A DNA stretch of 11,019 nucleotides from Bacteroidales bacterium (GTDB lineage Bacteria; Bacteroidota; Bacteroidia; Bacteroidales; WRGA01), in the NCBI GenBank assembly GCA_031279795.1, contig JAITHZ010000364.1, forward strand, positions 1 to 11,019, given 5' to 3'. How positions within the stretch are numbered: position 1 is the stretch's first letter; the number at the start of each line of letters is the position of its first letter. Both the position numbers and the translations under genes were made by a program. This document shows, piece by piece, positions 1 through 6,558 of the stretch. The notes under the pieces are model-generated. The model saw only the letters and a list, made by a program, of their open reading frames with translations. It had not been told where the DNA came from and ran no database searches.

Positions 1-545
1 AATTTTTGTATGCTAATCGTTTCATTTATTCCGATAATATTTTCCAATTGATTGAGCGCGTCAATGGCTTTTTCCGTGTTGCCGTTTTGAGCATAGAGTG
101 AAGCAAGGTCATAGTTCAATTCCGGTTTGTCGGGGAAGGTTCGAATCATGTTTTCATACGTTTCGATAGCCGTTTCAAACTGGCGCATACTTTCGCACTG
201 ACTTGCCAGCAGCCTTTGATACCAGAAATTTGACGGTTCCAGCTCAATAGCCTTTTGCAGTGTAGCAACTACGTCCGAATTGTTGTTAAACAGTCTGTAA
301 TACAGCGACATCTCGTACAGAACCTGTGGATTCAGGCTATCAATCCAATAGCAATGCTGAAGCAGCTCAAAAGCAGTATCTAATTTCCCGCTTTTTTTAG
401 CCTTCAGGGATTCCAGAAAGAAATAATCAAATTTTCGTCTGTTCGCCTCAATCTCCCCTTGCGCCGTTTCCTTACGATTTTCTCCCGAAAGCGAGAATGC
501 CGCTCCCAGAATACATACTGCTAATACGCTGATTTTATAATGCAT
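1..545 (-). CDS. Secreted tetratricopeptide-repeat protein, N-terminal part (runs off the left edge)
   Basis: About 181 codons are visible, reading leftward from an ATG at 545 with no stop before the window edge. Residues 1-20 (MHYKISVLAVCILGAAFSLS) look like an uncleaved-type or Sec signal peptide, so the protein probably acts in the periplasm or at the envelope. From about residue 41 onward the sequence is helical, in 34-residue TPR-like units: 41-74, 75-106, 108-141 and 142-175. Typical TPR positions are visible, for example ALxxxxxxxELxP around 95-104 and LASLYAQNGNTEKAI at 147-161. TPR arrays are protein-interaction scaffolds, and nothing here identifies the partner. An in-frame ATG at 572 would add nine residues (MFLHQHIFC), but the 545 start gives a cleaner signal peptide. 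A TAACTTTG box 65 nt upstream suggests its own promoter, although it also follows the aminotransferase gene on the same strand. Confident as a TPR protein; its role is unknown. Confidence 0.85.
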   Translation of the reverse strand, partial: MHYKISVLAVCILGAAFSLSGENRKETAQGEIEANRRKFDYFFLESLKAKKSGKLDTAFELLQHCYWIDSLNPQVLYEMSLYYRLFNNNSDVVATLQKAIELEPSNFWYQRLLASQCESMRQFETAIETYENMIRTFPDKPELNYDLASLYAQNGNTEKAIDALNQLENIIGINETISIQK

Positions 546-609
546 ACAAAATATATGTTGATGTAAAAACATGTTATCTTTTGCATATTTCCTGTAAAGA
601 AATATTGTG

Positions 610-617
610 CAAAGTTA
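610..617 (-). promoter_or_regulatory. Bacteroidota -7 box (TAACTTTG) for the TPR gene
   Basis: On the minus strand the sequence reads TAACTTTGC, matching the TAnnTTTG -7 element known for the Bacteroidota primary sigma factor. It lies 65 nt upstream of the ATG at 545, giving an inferred leader of roughly 55-60 nt. No clear TTG-type -33 element is visible; the upstream stretch is T-rich. Promoter activity is inferred from the motif alone. Confidence 0.45.
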
Positions 618-685
618 CGATATTTCTCCTGTAATAAAAAGATTTTGACGAATATTTAAATATAGTTGAGAGATGCCCCTAATTC

Positions 686-2002
686 TTAACTCTCTGTTCT
701 CAACTCGCGAAACAGTTTCAGGCGTTCGTCCAACAGTTCATATTGGTTTTCTCGAATAAACGAAGTACAAGCGCGAAGACCTTCCTGCTTACTGCCAGTA
801 GTAGAGAGCGATATGGCGCTTATACCGTAAAAGAGCAATTCTTTCATCAGTTCGCTGCCGGTCATCCCGGGAAAGTGAATAGTGAAATAGAAACCGTCGC
901 CTATAGGCTCATCTAAATCTTTATCATAAACAATTTCAAATCCGTTTTTCAGAAAAATACTCTTCATTCGGCGGGCGCGACGGGCATATTCTTCTACCTC
1001 AGCCAGGAAGTTGAAGCGGCCATCGGATGCGGCTTTCATCATGGCTGCCAACGCATATTGCGCAGAATGGCTCGTGCCGGATGATATGGCATACAATGCT
1101 CTGTGGATGAATACGCTACCAAATGTTCCGACGCCATAGCGTGTTTGCAAATCAGGGAAATGGCGGGTGTACAACGCGTTGGAAATTGCAGCAACACCTA
1201 TGCGCTGTCCTGCGTAGCTGAAGGCTTTTGAGCCGGAAATCAACAAGATATAATTATCGGTAAAGTGAGCCACCGTTGGCTGGAACGGCGGGAGGAACGG
1301 CACGCTCAAGTTATGCCGGAAATCCATGGCGAAATAGGCCAAGTCTTCCAGAACAACTGTGTCGTATTGGGTGGCAAGTTCGCCTATAATCTTCAGTTCA
1401 TGCTCGTTCAGACATATCCATGCAGGGTTGTTGGGATTGGAATAAATAATGGCGGCGATGTTGCCCTGTTTCAGGAAATTTTCTACAGCTGTTTTCAGTT
1501 TTTCTCCGCGACAGTCATACACGTCAAATGCAACTGACTTATAGTCAAGCACATCCAGTTGCATTTTTTGAACCGGAAATCCTGGGTCGATAAACAGAAT
1601 GGTATCCCGTTCTTTACGGCACTGGCCACAGACCAGAAACGAAGTAAACGTACCCTGCATCGAACCGGCTACCGGCACGCAACCTTGCGGCGCAATATCA
1701 ATGTCGATAAATGCTTTGATAAAACGGGAAGTTTGTTCTTTCAGTTCCGGCAGTCCGTCGATAATCGGATAGATGGAAGCAACGCCTTTTCGCAGGGCGT
1801 CAATTTCGGCGTCTATGCCAACGGCTGGCGCTGGCAAACCCGGTACTCCCATTTCCATGTGAATAAATTCAGCGTCGGCAAGTTTTTCTATTTGGCCGGA
1901 GATAGCGACAATTTCACGAATGGTCGCCTGCTCAAAGTCCGATATATGAAAACTGTCAATCACTGCCTGAACAATTTTTGCATCTACTGGTGTATTTTTC
2001 AT
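686..2002 (-). CDS. Class I/II (fold type I) PLP-dependent aminotransferase
   Basis: This is a cytoplasmic enzyme of 438 residues that transfers an amino group between an amino acid and a 2-oxo acid using pyridoxal phosphate. Numbered from the ATG at 2002, the landmarks are GSMQGTF at 113-119 (phosphate-side loop), NPNNPAW at 189-195, the LEDLAY block at 217-222 with Asp220 expected to pair with the pyridine nitrogen, and SGSKAFSYAGQRIG at 256-269. Lys259 is the predicted Schiff-base lysine and Arg267 a phosphate ligand. The substrate cannot be read from sequence. A TTG two codons upstream (2008) could extend it by two residues, but the ATG is the better start and no Shine-Dalgarno site helps decide. 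It begins 7 nt after the DUF2271 stop, so the two genes are very probably co-transcribed. The family and active-site calls are firm; a physiological link to the DUF2271 protein is not established. Confidence 0.92.
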   Translation of the reverse strand: MKNTPVDAKIVQAVIDSFHISDFEQATIREIVAISGQIEKLADAEFIHMEMGVPGLPAPAVGIDAEIDALRKGVASIYPIIDGLPELKEQTSRFIKAFIDIDIAPQGCVPVAGSMQGTFTSFLVCGQCRKERDTILFIDPGFPVQKMQLDVLDYKSVAFDVYDCRGEKLKTAVENFLKQGNIAAIIYSNPNNPAWICLNEHELKIIGELATQYDTVVLEDLAYFAMDFRHNLSVPFLPPFQPTVAHFTDNYILLISGSKAFSYAGQRIGVAAISNALYTRHFPDLQTRYGVGTFGSVFIHRALYAISSGTSHSAQYALAAMMKAASDGRFNFLAEVEEYARRARRMKSIFLKNGFEIVYDKDLDEPIGDGFYFTIHFPGMTGSELMKELLFYGISAISLSTTGSKQEGLRACTSFIRENQYELLDERLKLFRELRTES

Positions 2003-2009
2003 CTGCAAT

Positions 2010-2591
2010 TCATTCTGGATAATACGTTGCTTCTACTGCCGAAATCATATTTTTGCGTGTTGATCCATCCGAAGTGTATTCGGGAACAGCTTTTCGGGTT
2101 GTTTTCTGATTAGTTATGGAAATTGTTCCTTTGAAAAGTACGCGGCTTTGCATTAAAAGCGTGCCTTCTACAAGAAAGTTATAATTGCCCGGAGGCACGA
2201 TTTTACCAGACTCATCGGTTAAATCCCACATGCAAACATGTTTTCCCGATGCAGGCGTTGCGCCGGAAAAAGCATCCACTTGCTGTTGCGACAAAGTCGA
2301 TGGACTGGCTTTGTTCACCCATGTTGGCGTACAGTCTGGACGTACAGAATAGCCACCATTAGCCGTGAACCTTGTCACAAACAATGTTCGGATAAGTTTT
2401 CCCTGCTCATTTTCAATCCAGACAGCATACTGATTGCTGCCGCGTCCACTTTGTCGCTCATAGGTAACAGTTACCTCAACACGTTTCTTTCTGTCCAGCA
2501 ACAGATTTCCGTCTCGCGAAGGAATCACACGGGGAGCGCCCAAACTCAGCAAAAAAATGACAAGTAATGATGCAAAAATCAACTTTTTCAT
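2010..2591 (-). CDS. Secreted DUF2271-family protein with a flavinylation-like DAFSGAT motif
   Basis: The protein has 193 residues and a Sec signal peptide (MKKLIFASLLVIFLLSLGAP, residues 1-20), so it is periplasmic or otherwise outside the cytoplasm. The body is a beta-rich domain: RVEVTVTYER at 37-46, YAVWIENEQGKLIRTLFVTR at 55-74, a W-containing segment around 90-92, then DAFSGATPASGKHVCMWDL at 106-124 and SGKIVPPGNYNFLVEGT at 128-144. This order of motifs resembles DUF2271 proteins, which end in a FlgD-like Ig fold. D106-A-F-S-G-A-T112 matches the D-x-x-[S/T]-G-A-[S/T] pattern at which ApbE attaches FMN in NqrC and RnfG. DUF2271 genes are reported near ApbE and PepSY genes in extracytosolic electron-transfer loci, but no such gene lies in this window. 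C87 and C120 could form a disulfide. The gene almost abuts the downstream aminotransferase. The family call is from recognition; flavin binding is a hypothesis only. Confidence 0.78.
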   Translation of the reverse strand: MKKLIFASLLVIFLLSLGAPRVIPSRDGNLLLDRKKRVEVTVTYERQSGRGSNQYAVWIENEQGKLIRTLFVTRFTANGGYSVRPDCTPTWVNKASPSTLSQQQVDAFSGATPASGKHVCMWDLTDESGKIVPPGNYNFLVEGTLLMQSRVLFKGTISITNQKTTRKAVPEYTSDGSTRKNMISAVEATYYPE

Positions 2592-2864
2592 AACGATATT
2601 TTTTTATTTGAATAACTAAAATCTGCCACATTGGTAATTGCAAGTAGTAACTTACGAAAAAGACGTGCAAAAGTAGATATTTTTTTTATAAAACGAAAAA
2701 ACTAATGTCTTTTTTAGAAAATTATTGCAATATTTTTTTTTGTTATGCAGCATAAAAAAACAACGTAAAAAGACAAAAAACGATAGAAGTATTTATTTTC
2801 CGCAAAGAATACAACGTATTTCATTTTTGTAATTCAATTATTCGATTTATAAGCTGCGTGTTTT
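2592..2864. other. AT-rich intergenic region between the lipoprotein and DUF2271 genes
   Basis: These 273 nt hold no credible coding sequence. The right half has long A and T runs. Near 2733-2760 there is a short hairpin candidate: TTATG (2743-2747), loop CAG, CATAA (2751-2755), with flanking T and A tracts that can extend pairing after one G/A mismatch. It could help end the lipoprotein transcript, but on that strand the stem is followed by A rather than U, so it is a poor intrinsic terminator. The left half carries a -7 box for the DUF2271 gene. Confidence 0.5.
2668..2675 (-). promoter_or_regulatory. Bacteroidota -7 box (TACTTTTG) for the DUF2271-aminotransferase unit
   Basis: The minus strand reads TACTTTTGCA, a TAnnTTTG match 77 nt upstream of the DUF2271 start. 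The same ten bases recur upstream of the cysteine-synthase-like gene at 4804-4813. The -33 region is T-rich without an obvious TTTG. Motif-based inference only. Confidence 0.45.
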
Positions 2865-3701
2865 TTAGTTGCATTTTTCAATGGCTTGTATGGTAAATTC
2901 AATTTTCTTTTGGGCAAGCGCTTTTTCTTTTAGAAACTGATGCAGGTTAGTTTGTGCAACAGCCAGAGTATACACGCCGTCCATCGCTTTTTTTTCTGTA
3001 GAAGAAAGCAGGAAAGAAAATGGTTTGCTGCTGCCAAGAAATGTAATTTTCAGTGGTTCGTCCTTGTATGTATACAGAAATTCAATAAATCCGTTATCGC
3101 GTCCGCGCGTAAAATATATGGTTTGTGAAATTTCTCCATTAAAATTGTTGCTGTCGTTTTTCGACAGAGCGGGAGTTTCGCTGTAAATGCCGGAAACAAC
3201 TTCGGCTTTTATTGCCGAAAATGTCCCCTTTCCTTGTCCGGAAGCGACGCCTACCACCGACATGTCGCCATTTTCATTGACGAGAAAGCGCAGTCCGTGC
3301 GTTTTCGTCATTATTTCCAGTCGTTGATTTTTGTCGAAATAAATGCCAGCTGTTTGATATGTTTCATCTTTTTCAAAACATAAAATCTTTTTCAACGAAT
3401 CGGCAATTACTTGATTTATTGACAATAAACTATCACATCTATTCAATACAAGTTTCTGTTCGCCAGCTTCGATTTCCCAGAACAGTTTGTTGCTTTCGCG
3501 CAACACCTCAGGCAAACCGGCATAGATCAACATTAACGAATCAATCTGTAAACGCGCCGCCTCATATCTTCCTTGCTGCAAATATTCCTTCGCAAGCGAA
3601 AGACGTTGCTGCGCATCTTTTTCTTTGTTGCTACAACTGTTTCCCAGCAATAAGAAAGCAAAAGTAAAAATAAAAGTTCCCAACCTCCAACGGAAATTCA
3701 T
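2865..3701 (-). CDS. Lipoprotein of unknown function
   Basis: The protein has 278 residues. The N-terminus is a lipoprotein signal: basic start (MNFRWR), hydrophobic stretch (LGTFIFTFAFLLLG) and a candidate lipidated Cys23 in LLLGNSCSNK. The lipobox is relaxed compared with the LAGC consensus but is of a kind seen in Bacteroidota. Residues 24-105 are predicted helical, with one TPR-like hairpin (LAKEYLQQGRYEAARLQIDS, 37-56) and further amphipathic helices. Residues from about 110 to 265 look beta-rich, with DMSVVGVASGQGKGTF as one recognisable strand-loop segment. I do not recognise a named family. It starts 41 nt after the cysteine-synthase-like gene and has no separate promoter box in that gap, so it is probably co-transcribed. 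Its ATG is the last three bases of an AATTATG heptamer related to the repeat array at 8824-8924. Confidence 0.8.
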   Translation of the reverse strand: MNFRWRLGTFIFTFAFLLLGNSCSNKEKDAQQRLSLAKEYLQQGRYEAARLQIDSLMLIYAGLPEVLRESNKLFWEIEAGEQKLVLNRCDSLLSINQVIADSLKKILCFEKDETYQTAGIYFDKNQRLEIMTKTHGLRFLVNENGDMSVVGVASGQGKGTFSAIKAEVVSGIYSETPALSKNDSNNFNGEISQTIYFTRGRDNGFIEFLYTYKDEPLKITFLGSSKPFSFLLSSTEKKAMDGVYTLAVAQTNLHQFLKEKALAQKKIEFTIQAIEKCN

Positions 3702-3742
3702 AATTCATAATATTTATAATTTTTTTTCTAATAACTCTCAAC

Positions 3743-4768
3743 TCATTTCACTACTGTCAATTTATCCAACACAATATCTGGGGTCAAGAAACAGTGTTTC
3801 AGCGGTTCTTTTTTGGCATAGTCGGTACTCAGGTATTTTTTGCTGTCATCGGCAAAGACGGTTGTAACGACAGCCTCGTCGCCCAGTTCATTTTGCACCT
3901 TCACTGCGCCAAGAAAATTTCCGCCCGAAGAAATTCCAACGCCGATTCCCAAGCTGCCGGCCAGTTTTTGTGCCATCAGGATAGAATCTCCGTCATCTAC
4001 CTGCACGATATCATCAAGTTCATTCAGTTTCACGATTGAGGGGATAAATTCGTCGGAAATACCTTGAATTCGGTGTTTTCCCACTTTATGACCTGCGCTT
4101 AATGTTGGTGAATTTGCTGGTTCCAGTGGATAAACTTTCGTTTCTGGATAAATATTTTTCAAGTATTTTCCAACCCCCATAACTGTACCGCCGGTGCCGA
4201 CTCCAGCGACAAAAGCGTCGGGCATCATGCCCAGCTGAATCAGTTGGCGAACAATTTCGGGGCCTGTAGTCGCCGCATGAGCTTCGCAATTCATGCAATT
4301 GTCGAACTGGCGGGGTAAAAAGATGTTGTCGGGATGCTCTTGCCGGGCTTTTTCTGCCAGAGAGATACAGCCGGTAAAGCCACCTTCTTCTGGCGTTACC
4401 AGTCGGATTGCAGCGCCAAAACTGCGAATGAGATTGATGCGTTCGGCGCTCATCCAGTTGGGCATAAAAATCGTGACATCGTGCCCCAGTGCCCGGCCCA
4501 GCGCCGAAAACGAAATGCCTGTATTGCCGCTCGTTGCTTCCATGATGTACATTCCCTGTCGTAGATCTCCTGTTTTGTAGGCTTTTTCCAAAATATAATA
4601 GGCAATGCGGTCTTTTATACTTCCGGTAAAATTGAGATATTCCGCTTTGGCGTAAATTGTGCGTGTTTTGTTCCGATAGCGGTAATCTATCTTAAACAAA
4701 GGCGTATTTCCGATGATTGCTCCTAATCCAAATAACCGTTTCTGATTTTCTGCCGATTCTGTTCTCAT
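3743..4768 (-). CDS. Cysteine-synthase-family PLP enzyme (fold type II) with a diverged lysine loop
   Basis: These 341 residues resemble O-acetylserine sulfhydrylase and cystathionine beta-synthase, which use PLP for beta-replacement on serine-derived substrates in the cytoplasm. Motifs in order: GNTPL at 20-24, LNFTGSIKDRIA at 45-56 with predicted Schiff-base Lys52, EATSGNTGIS at 77-86 (substrate loop), GVGTGGTVMGVG at 189-200 (PLP phosphate loop), RIQGI at 233-237 and GISSGGN at 278-284. FADDSKKYLSTD near 305-316 resembles the KKYLST end of CysK/CysM proteins. The lysine loop reads NFTGSIKDR where classic CysK/CysM have NP[GST]GSVKDR, so the Pro is replaced by Phe; substrate preference may differ. 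It could be a true cysteine synthase or a paralogue with another nucleophile or amino substrate. A TACTTTTG box lies 38 nt upstream, and a lipoprotein gene follows. Confidence 0.88.
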   Translation of the reverse strand: MRTESAENQKRLFGLGAIIGNTPLFKIDYRYRNKTRTIYAKAEYLNFTGSIKDRIAYYILEKAYKTGDLRQGMYIMEATSGNTGISFSALGRALGHDVTIFMPNWMSAERINLIRSFGAAIRLVTPEEGGFTGCISLAEKARQEHPDNIFLPRQFDNCMNCEAHAATTGPEIVRQLIQLGMMPDAFVAGVGTGGTVMGVGKYLKNIYPETKVYPLEPANSPTLSAGHKVGKHRIQGISDEFIPSIVKLNELDDIVQVDDGDSILMAQKLAGSLGIGVGISSGGNFLGAVKVQNELGDEAVVTTVFADDSKKYLSTDYAKKEPLKHCFLTPDIVLDKLTVVK

Positions 4769-4805
4769 ACTTTATAAAATAATAATCAGTCAATTTTTTT
4801 CCATG

Positions 4806-4813
4806 CAAAAGTA
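4806..4813 (-). promoter_or_regulatory. Bacteroidota -7 box (TACTTTTG) for the cysteine-synthase-like gene
   Basis: The minus strand reads TACTTTTGCA, a TAnnTTTG match 38 nt upstream of the ATG at 4768, implying a leader of about 30 nt. Sequence upstream is A/T-rich, and a TTTG occurs only 9 nt away, too close for a normal -33 element. Confidence 0.45.
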
Positions 4814-5010
4814 TACAAAAAGCAAACAGTATAAAAGAAATTTTATGCCTTTGGACTGAAATTTTCAATAAAACATACTTTATTGTAGATTTTAAATTTT
4901 TATTCACTAACAATTTAGCGAATTCTGTGTACTTCGCGGGATACTGTCGCATTTTCATAATTAACCTCAAATCTCAACTAACAAGATTTTTTTTTTTCAA
5001 ATAAAGTTTG

Positions 5011-5018
5011 TACATTTG
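5011..5018 (+). promoter_or_regulatory. Bacteroidota -7 box (TACATTTG) for rpmE2
   Basis: TACATTTGC matches TAnnTTTG and lies 44 nt upstream of the rpmE2 ATG, predicting a leader of about 37 nt. Instead of a clear TTTG -33 element there is an 11-T run at 4987-4997, 13 nt upstream. No Zur-like operator, as sometimes seen before zinc-independent L31 genes elsewhere, was recognised. Confidence 0.55.
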
Positions 5019-5061
5019 CACCCCGAAAAATTAAGCAATCAATTATAACAAAAAAGTTAAT

Positions 5062-5325
5062 ATGAAAACAGAAATTCATCCGGCAAATTACCGCCCAGTT
5101 GCATTCCGAGACATGTCAAACGGTGATACATTCATTTCCCGTTCAACGATTAACACCCGTGAGACTGTTGATATTGATGGCGTTGAATATCCGCTTGTCA
5201 AATTGGAAATCTCAAGTTCATCACATCCATTTTATACTGGAAAACAAAAATTAGTAGATACGGCAGGTCGTGTGGACAAATTTATGAGCCGTTATCAAAA
5301 ACATCTGGAAAACAGAAAAAAATAA
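5062..5325 (+). CDS. rpmE2: 50S ribosomal protein L31, type B
   Basis: This is an 87-residue ribosomal protein of the large subunit, at the central protuberance where L31 bridges the two subunits. The N-terminus MKTEIHPANYRPVAFRD and the segments EISSSSHPFYTGKQK and DTAGRVDKFMSRY are hallmarks of type B L31. The protein contains no cysteine, so it lacks the zinc-binding Cys set of type A L31, as expected for the type B form. The ATG at 5062 follows an A-rich leader with no Shine-Dalgarno sequence, normal for this phylum. The alternative glmU gene starts 32 nt downstream and is probably co-transcribed. A very confident call. Confidence 0.97.
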   Translation: MKTEIHPANYRPVAFRDMSNGDTFISRSTINTRETVDIDGVEYPLVKLEISSSSHPFYTGKQKLVDTAGRVDKFMSRYQKHLENRKK

Positions 5326-5357
5326 ACCGTTACAAAAACCAACCGTTTTGGCTGATT

Positions 5358-6557
5358 ATGAACCTGATTCTTTTTGATGGTAACTATCGTGGGAATTTGC
5401 TTCCGTTGGTCTTTACCCGCCCCGTTGCAGAATTGCGGGTGGGAATTCTTACGTTGCGCGAAAAGTGGGAAAAAATTCTCCCTGATGCATTGATTTCCTT
5501 CCTCACCGAACCGTATTTGAGCAATAAATATCCGGGCGCAGAAACAGGAAATTCATTTTATGTTGCAGGAAATATATGCGCCAGTCCGCAATTTGCCAAA
5601 GAGGTTCTTTCGTTGAAAGTGGGCGAATGTCTGTATCATGCGGGCGATTTGCTGGCAGTACACGGGAGCAGTGACGATTTTCGTCAGATTGAGAATCTGA
5701 CTGTGCGTGAAAGCACAGCTAAACCACTACAAATAAAGTGGTTGTATGATATTTTTCAACTCAACAACATTGTTTTGCAACACGACTACCGTTTGTTGAC
5801 AGAAGGCCGAGAAAGTCAGCCATTATCGCCAGGTGTTCAGGTGATTGGCTCACAAACATTGCCCGATGGACTTCCATCAATTTTTCTGGAAGATGGCGCA
5901 GATGTGGAATGTGCCGCATTGAATGTAAAAAATGGCCCGATTTATATCGGGAAAGACGCGCAAGTGATGGAAGGCGCCTGCATCCGCGCTCCTTTTGCTG
6001 CCTGTGAACATGCGACGGTTACGATGGGTGCACGAATTTATGGAGCAACTACTGTCGGTCCGTATTGCAAAGCGGGTGGCGAGTTGAACAACGTAGTCAT
6101 GTATGGCTTTTCCAACAAGGCGCACGACGGATTTCTTGGGAATGCCGTTATCGGCGAATGGTGCAACATCGGCGCGGGCGCTACAGCATCAAACCTCAAA
6201 AACGATTATTCGAAAATTAAACTGTGGAATTATGCGCAAGAACGTTTTCTGCCTGCTGATTTGCAGTTTTGCGGATTAATCATGGGCGACCATTCCAAAA
6301 TCGGTATCAATTCCATGATAAATACTGCAACTATCATGGGCGTTGGCGTAAACTTTTTCGGCGCGGGATTTCCACGAACATTTATCCCCTCTTTTTCTAA
6401 AAAAAGCGTGAATGGATTTGATATTCACAAACTCACCGATTTTTTCAACATGGCTGATACCATGATGCAACGTCGTGGCAAATCCTTGACCGACACAGAT
6501 AAGGAAATTTTCCAAACTATTTTTGACATCACAGGAAAGTATTGGCGAGTGGGATGA
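5358..6557 (+). CDS. Alternative GlmU: UDP-GlcNAc diphosphorylase / GlcN-1-P N-acetyltransferase
   Basis: The protein has 399 residues. The N-terminus LFDGNYRGNLLPLVFTRPVA (5-24) followed by ELRVGILTLREKW (25-37) is characteristic of the Bacteroidota two-domain GlmU-like family (the alt_bact_glmU type). That family is thought to make UDP-GlcNAc for peptidoglycan and glycan synthesis in the cytoplasm. It lacks the GxGTRM nucleotide loop of enterobacterial GlmU. From about residue 170 the protein forms a left-handed beta-helix of hexapeptide repeats (IYIGKDAQVMEGACI, IYGATTVGPYCKAGG, IGEWCNIGAG). NKAHDGFLGNAVIGEWCNIG (253-272) parallels the acetyltransferase region of classical GlmU, with His256 matching the position of its catalytic histidine. 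The diphosphorylase role rests on family knowledge; sugar specificity is not readable here, and such genes are often labelled glucose-1-phosphate thymidylyltransferase. It follows rpmE2 by 32 nt, and its stop is one base from the convergent mnmA stop. Confidence 0.88.
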   Translation: MNLILFDGNYRGNLLPLVFTRPVAELRVGILTLREKWEKILPDALISFLTEPYLSNKYPGAETGNSFYVAGNICASPQFAKEVLSLKVGECLYHAGDLLAVHGSSDDFRQIENLTVRESTAKPLQIKWLYDIFQLNNIVLQHDYRLLTEGRESQPLSPGVQVIGSQTLPDGLPSIFLEDGADVECAALNVKNGPIYIGKDAQVMEGACIRAPFAACEHATVTMGARIYGATTVGPYCKAGGELNNVVMYGFSNKAHDGFLGNAVIGEWCNIGAGATASNLKNDYSKIKLWNYAQERFLPADLQFCGLIMGDHSKIGINSMINTATIMGVGVNFFGAGFPRTFIPSFSKKSVNGFDIHKLTDFFNMADTMMQRRGKSLTDTDKEIFQTIFDITGKYWRVG

Positions 6558-6558
6558 A

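Larger units (their letters stand above)
4769..5061. other. Divergent intergenic region between the cysteine-synthase-like gene and rpmE2
   Basis: These 293 nt are strongly AT-rich, with -7 boxes near both ends pointing outward (4806-4813 minus, 5011-5018 plus) and no credible gene between. A small inverted repeat, GCGAA (4918-4922) and TTCGC (4933-4937) with a 10-nt loop, stands out by its G+C content. It could be an operator half-site pair or a decayed interspersed repeat; I cannot tell. An 11-T run lies at 4987-4997, just upstream of the rpmE2 -7 box. Confidence 0.5.

Noticed and set aside
1559..2113. 184-codon plus-strand open frame opposite the aminotransferase
   Set aside because: It lies antisense to a clear PLP enzyme, has no recognisable domain, and has a composition like a reverse-frame shadow.
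4692..4970. 92-codon minus-strand frame overlapping the cysteine-synthase-like start
   Set aside because: It overlaps the true gene by 77 nt in another frame, crosses the likely promoter, and is a Lys/Ile-rich translation of AT-rich spacer.
5335..5357. Terminator between rpmE2 and the alternative glmU
   Set aside because: The only stem (CCAA 5339-5342 with TTGG 5348-5351) has four base pairs and no U-tract; the 32-nt gap suggests co-transcription.
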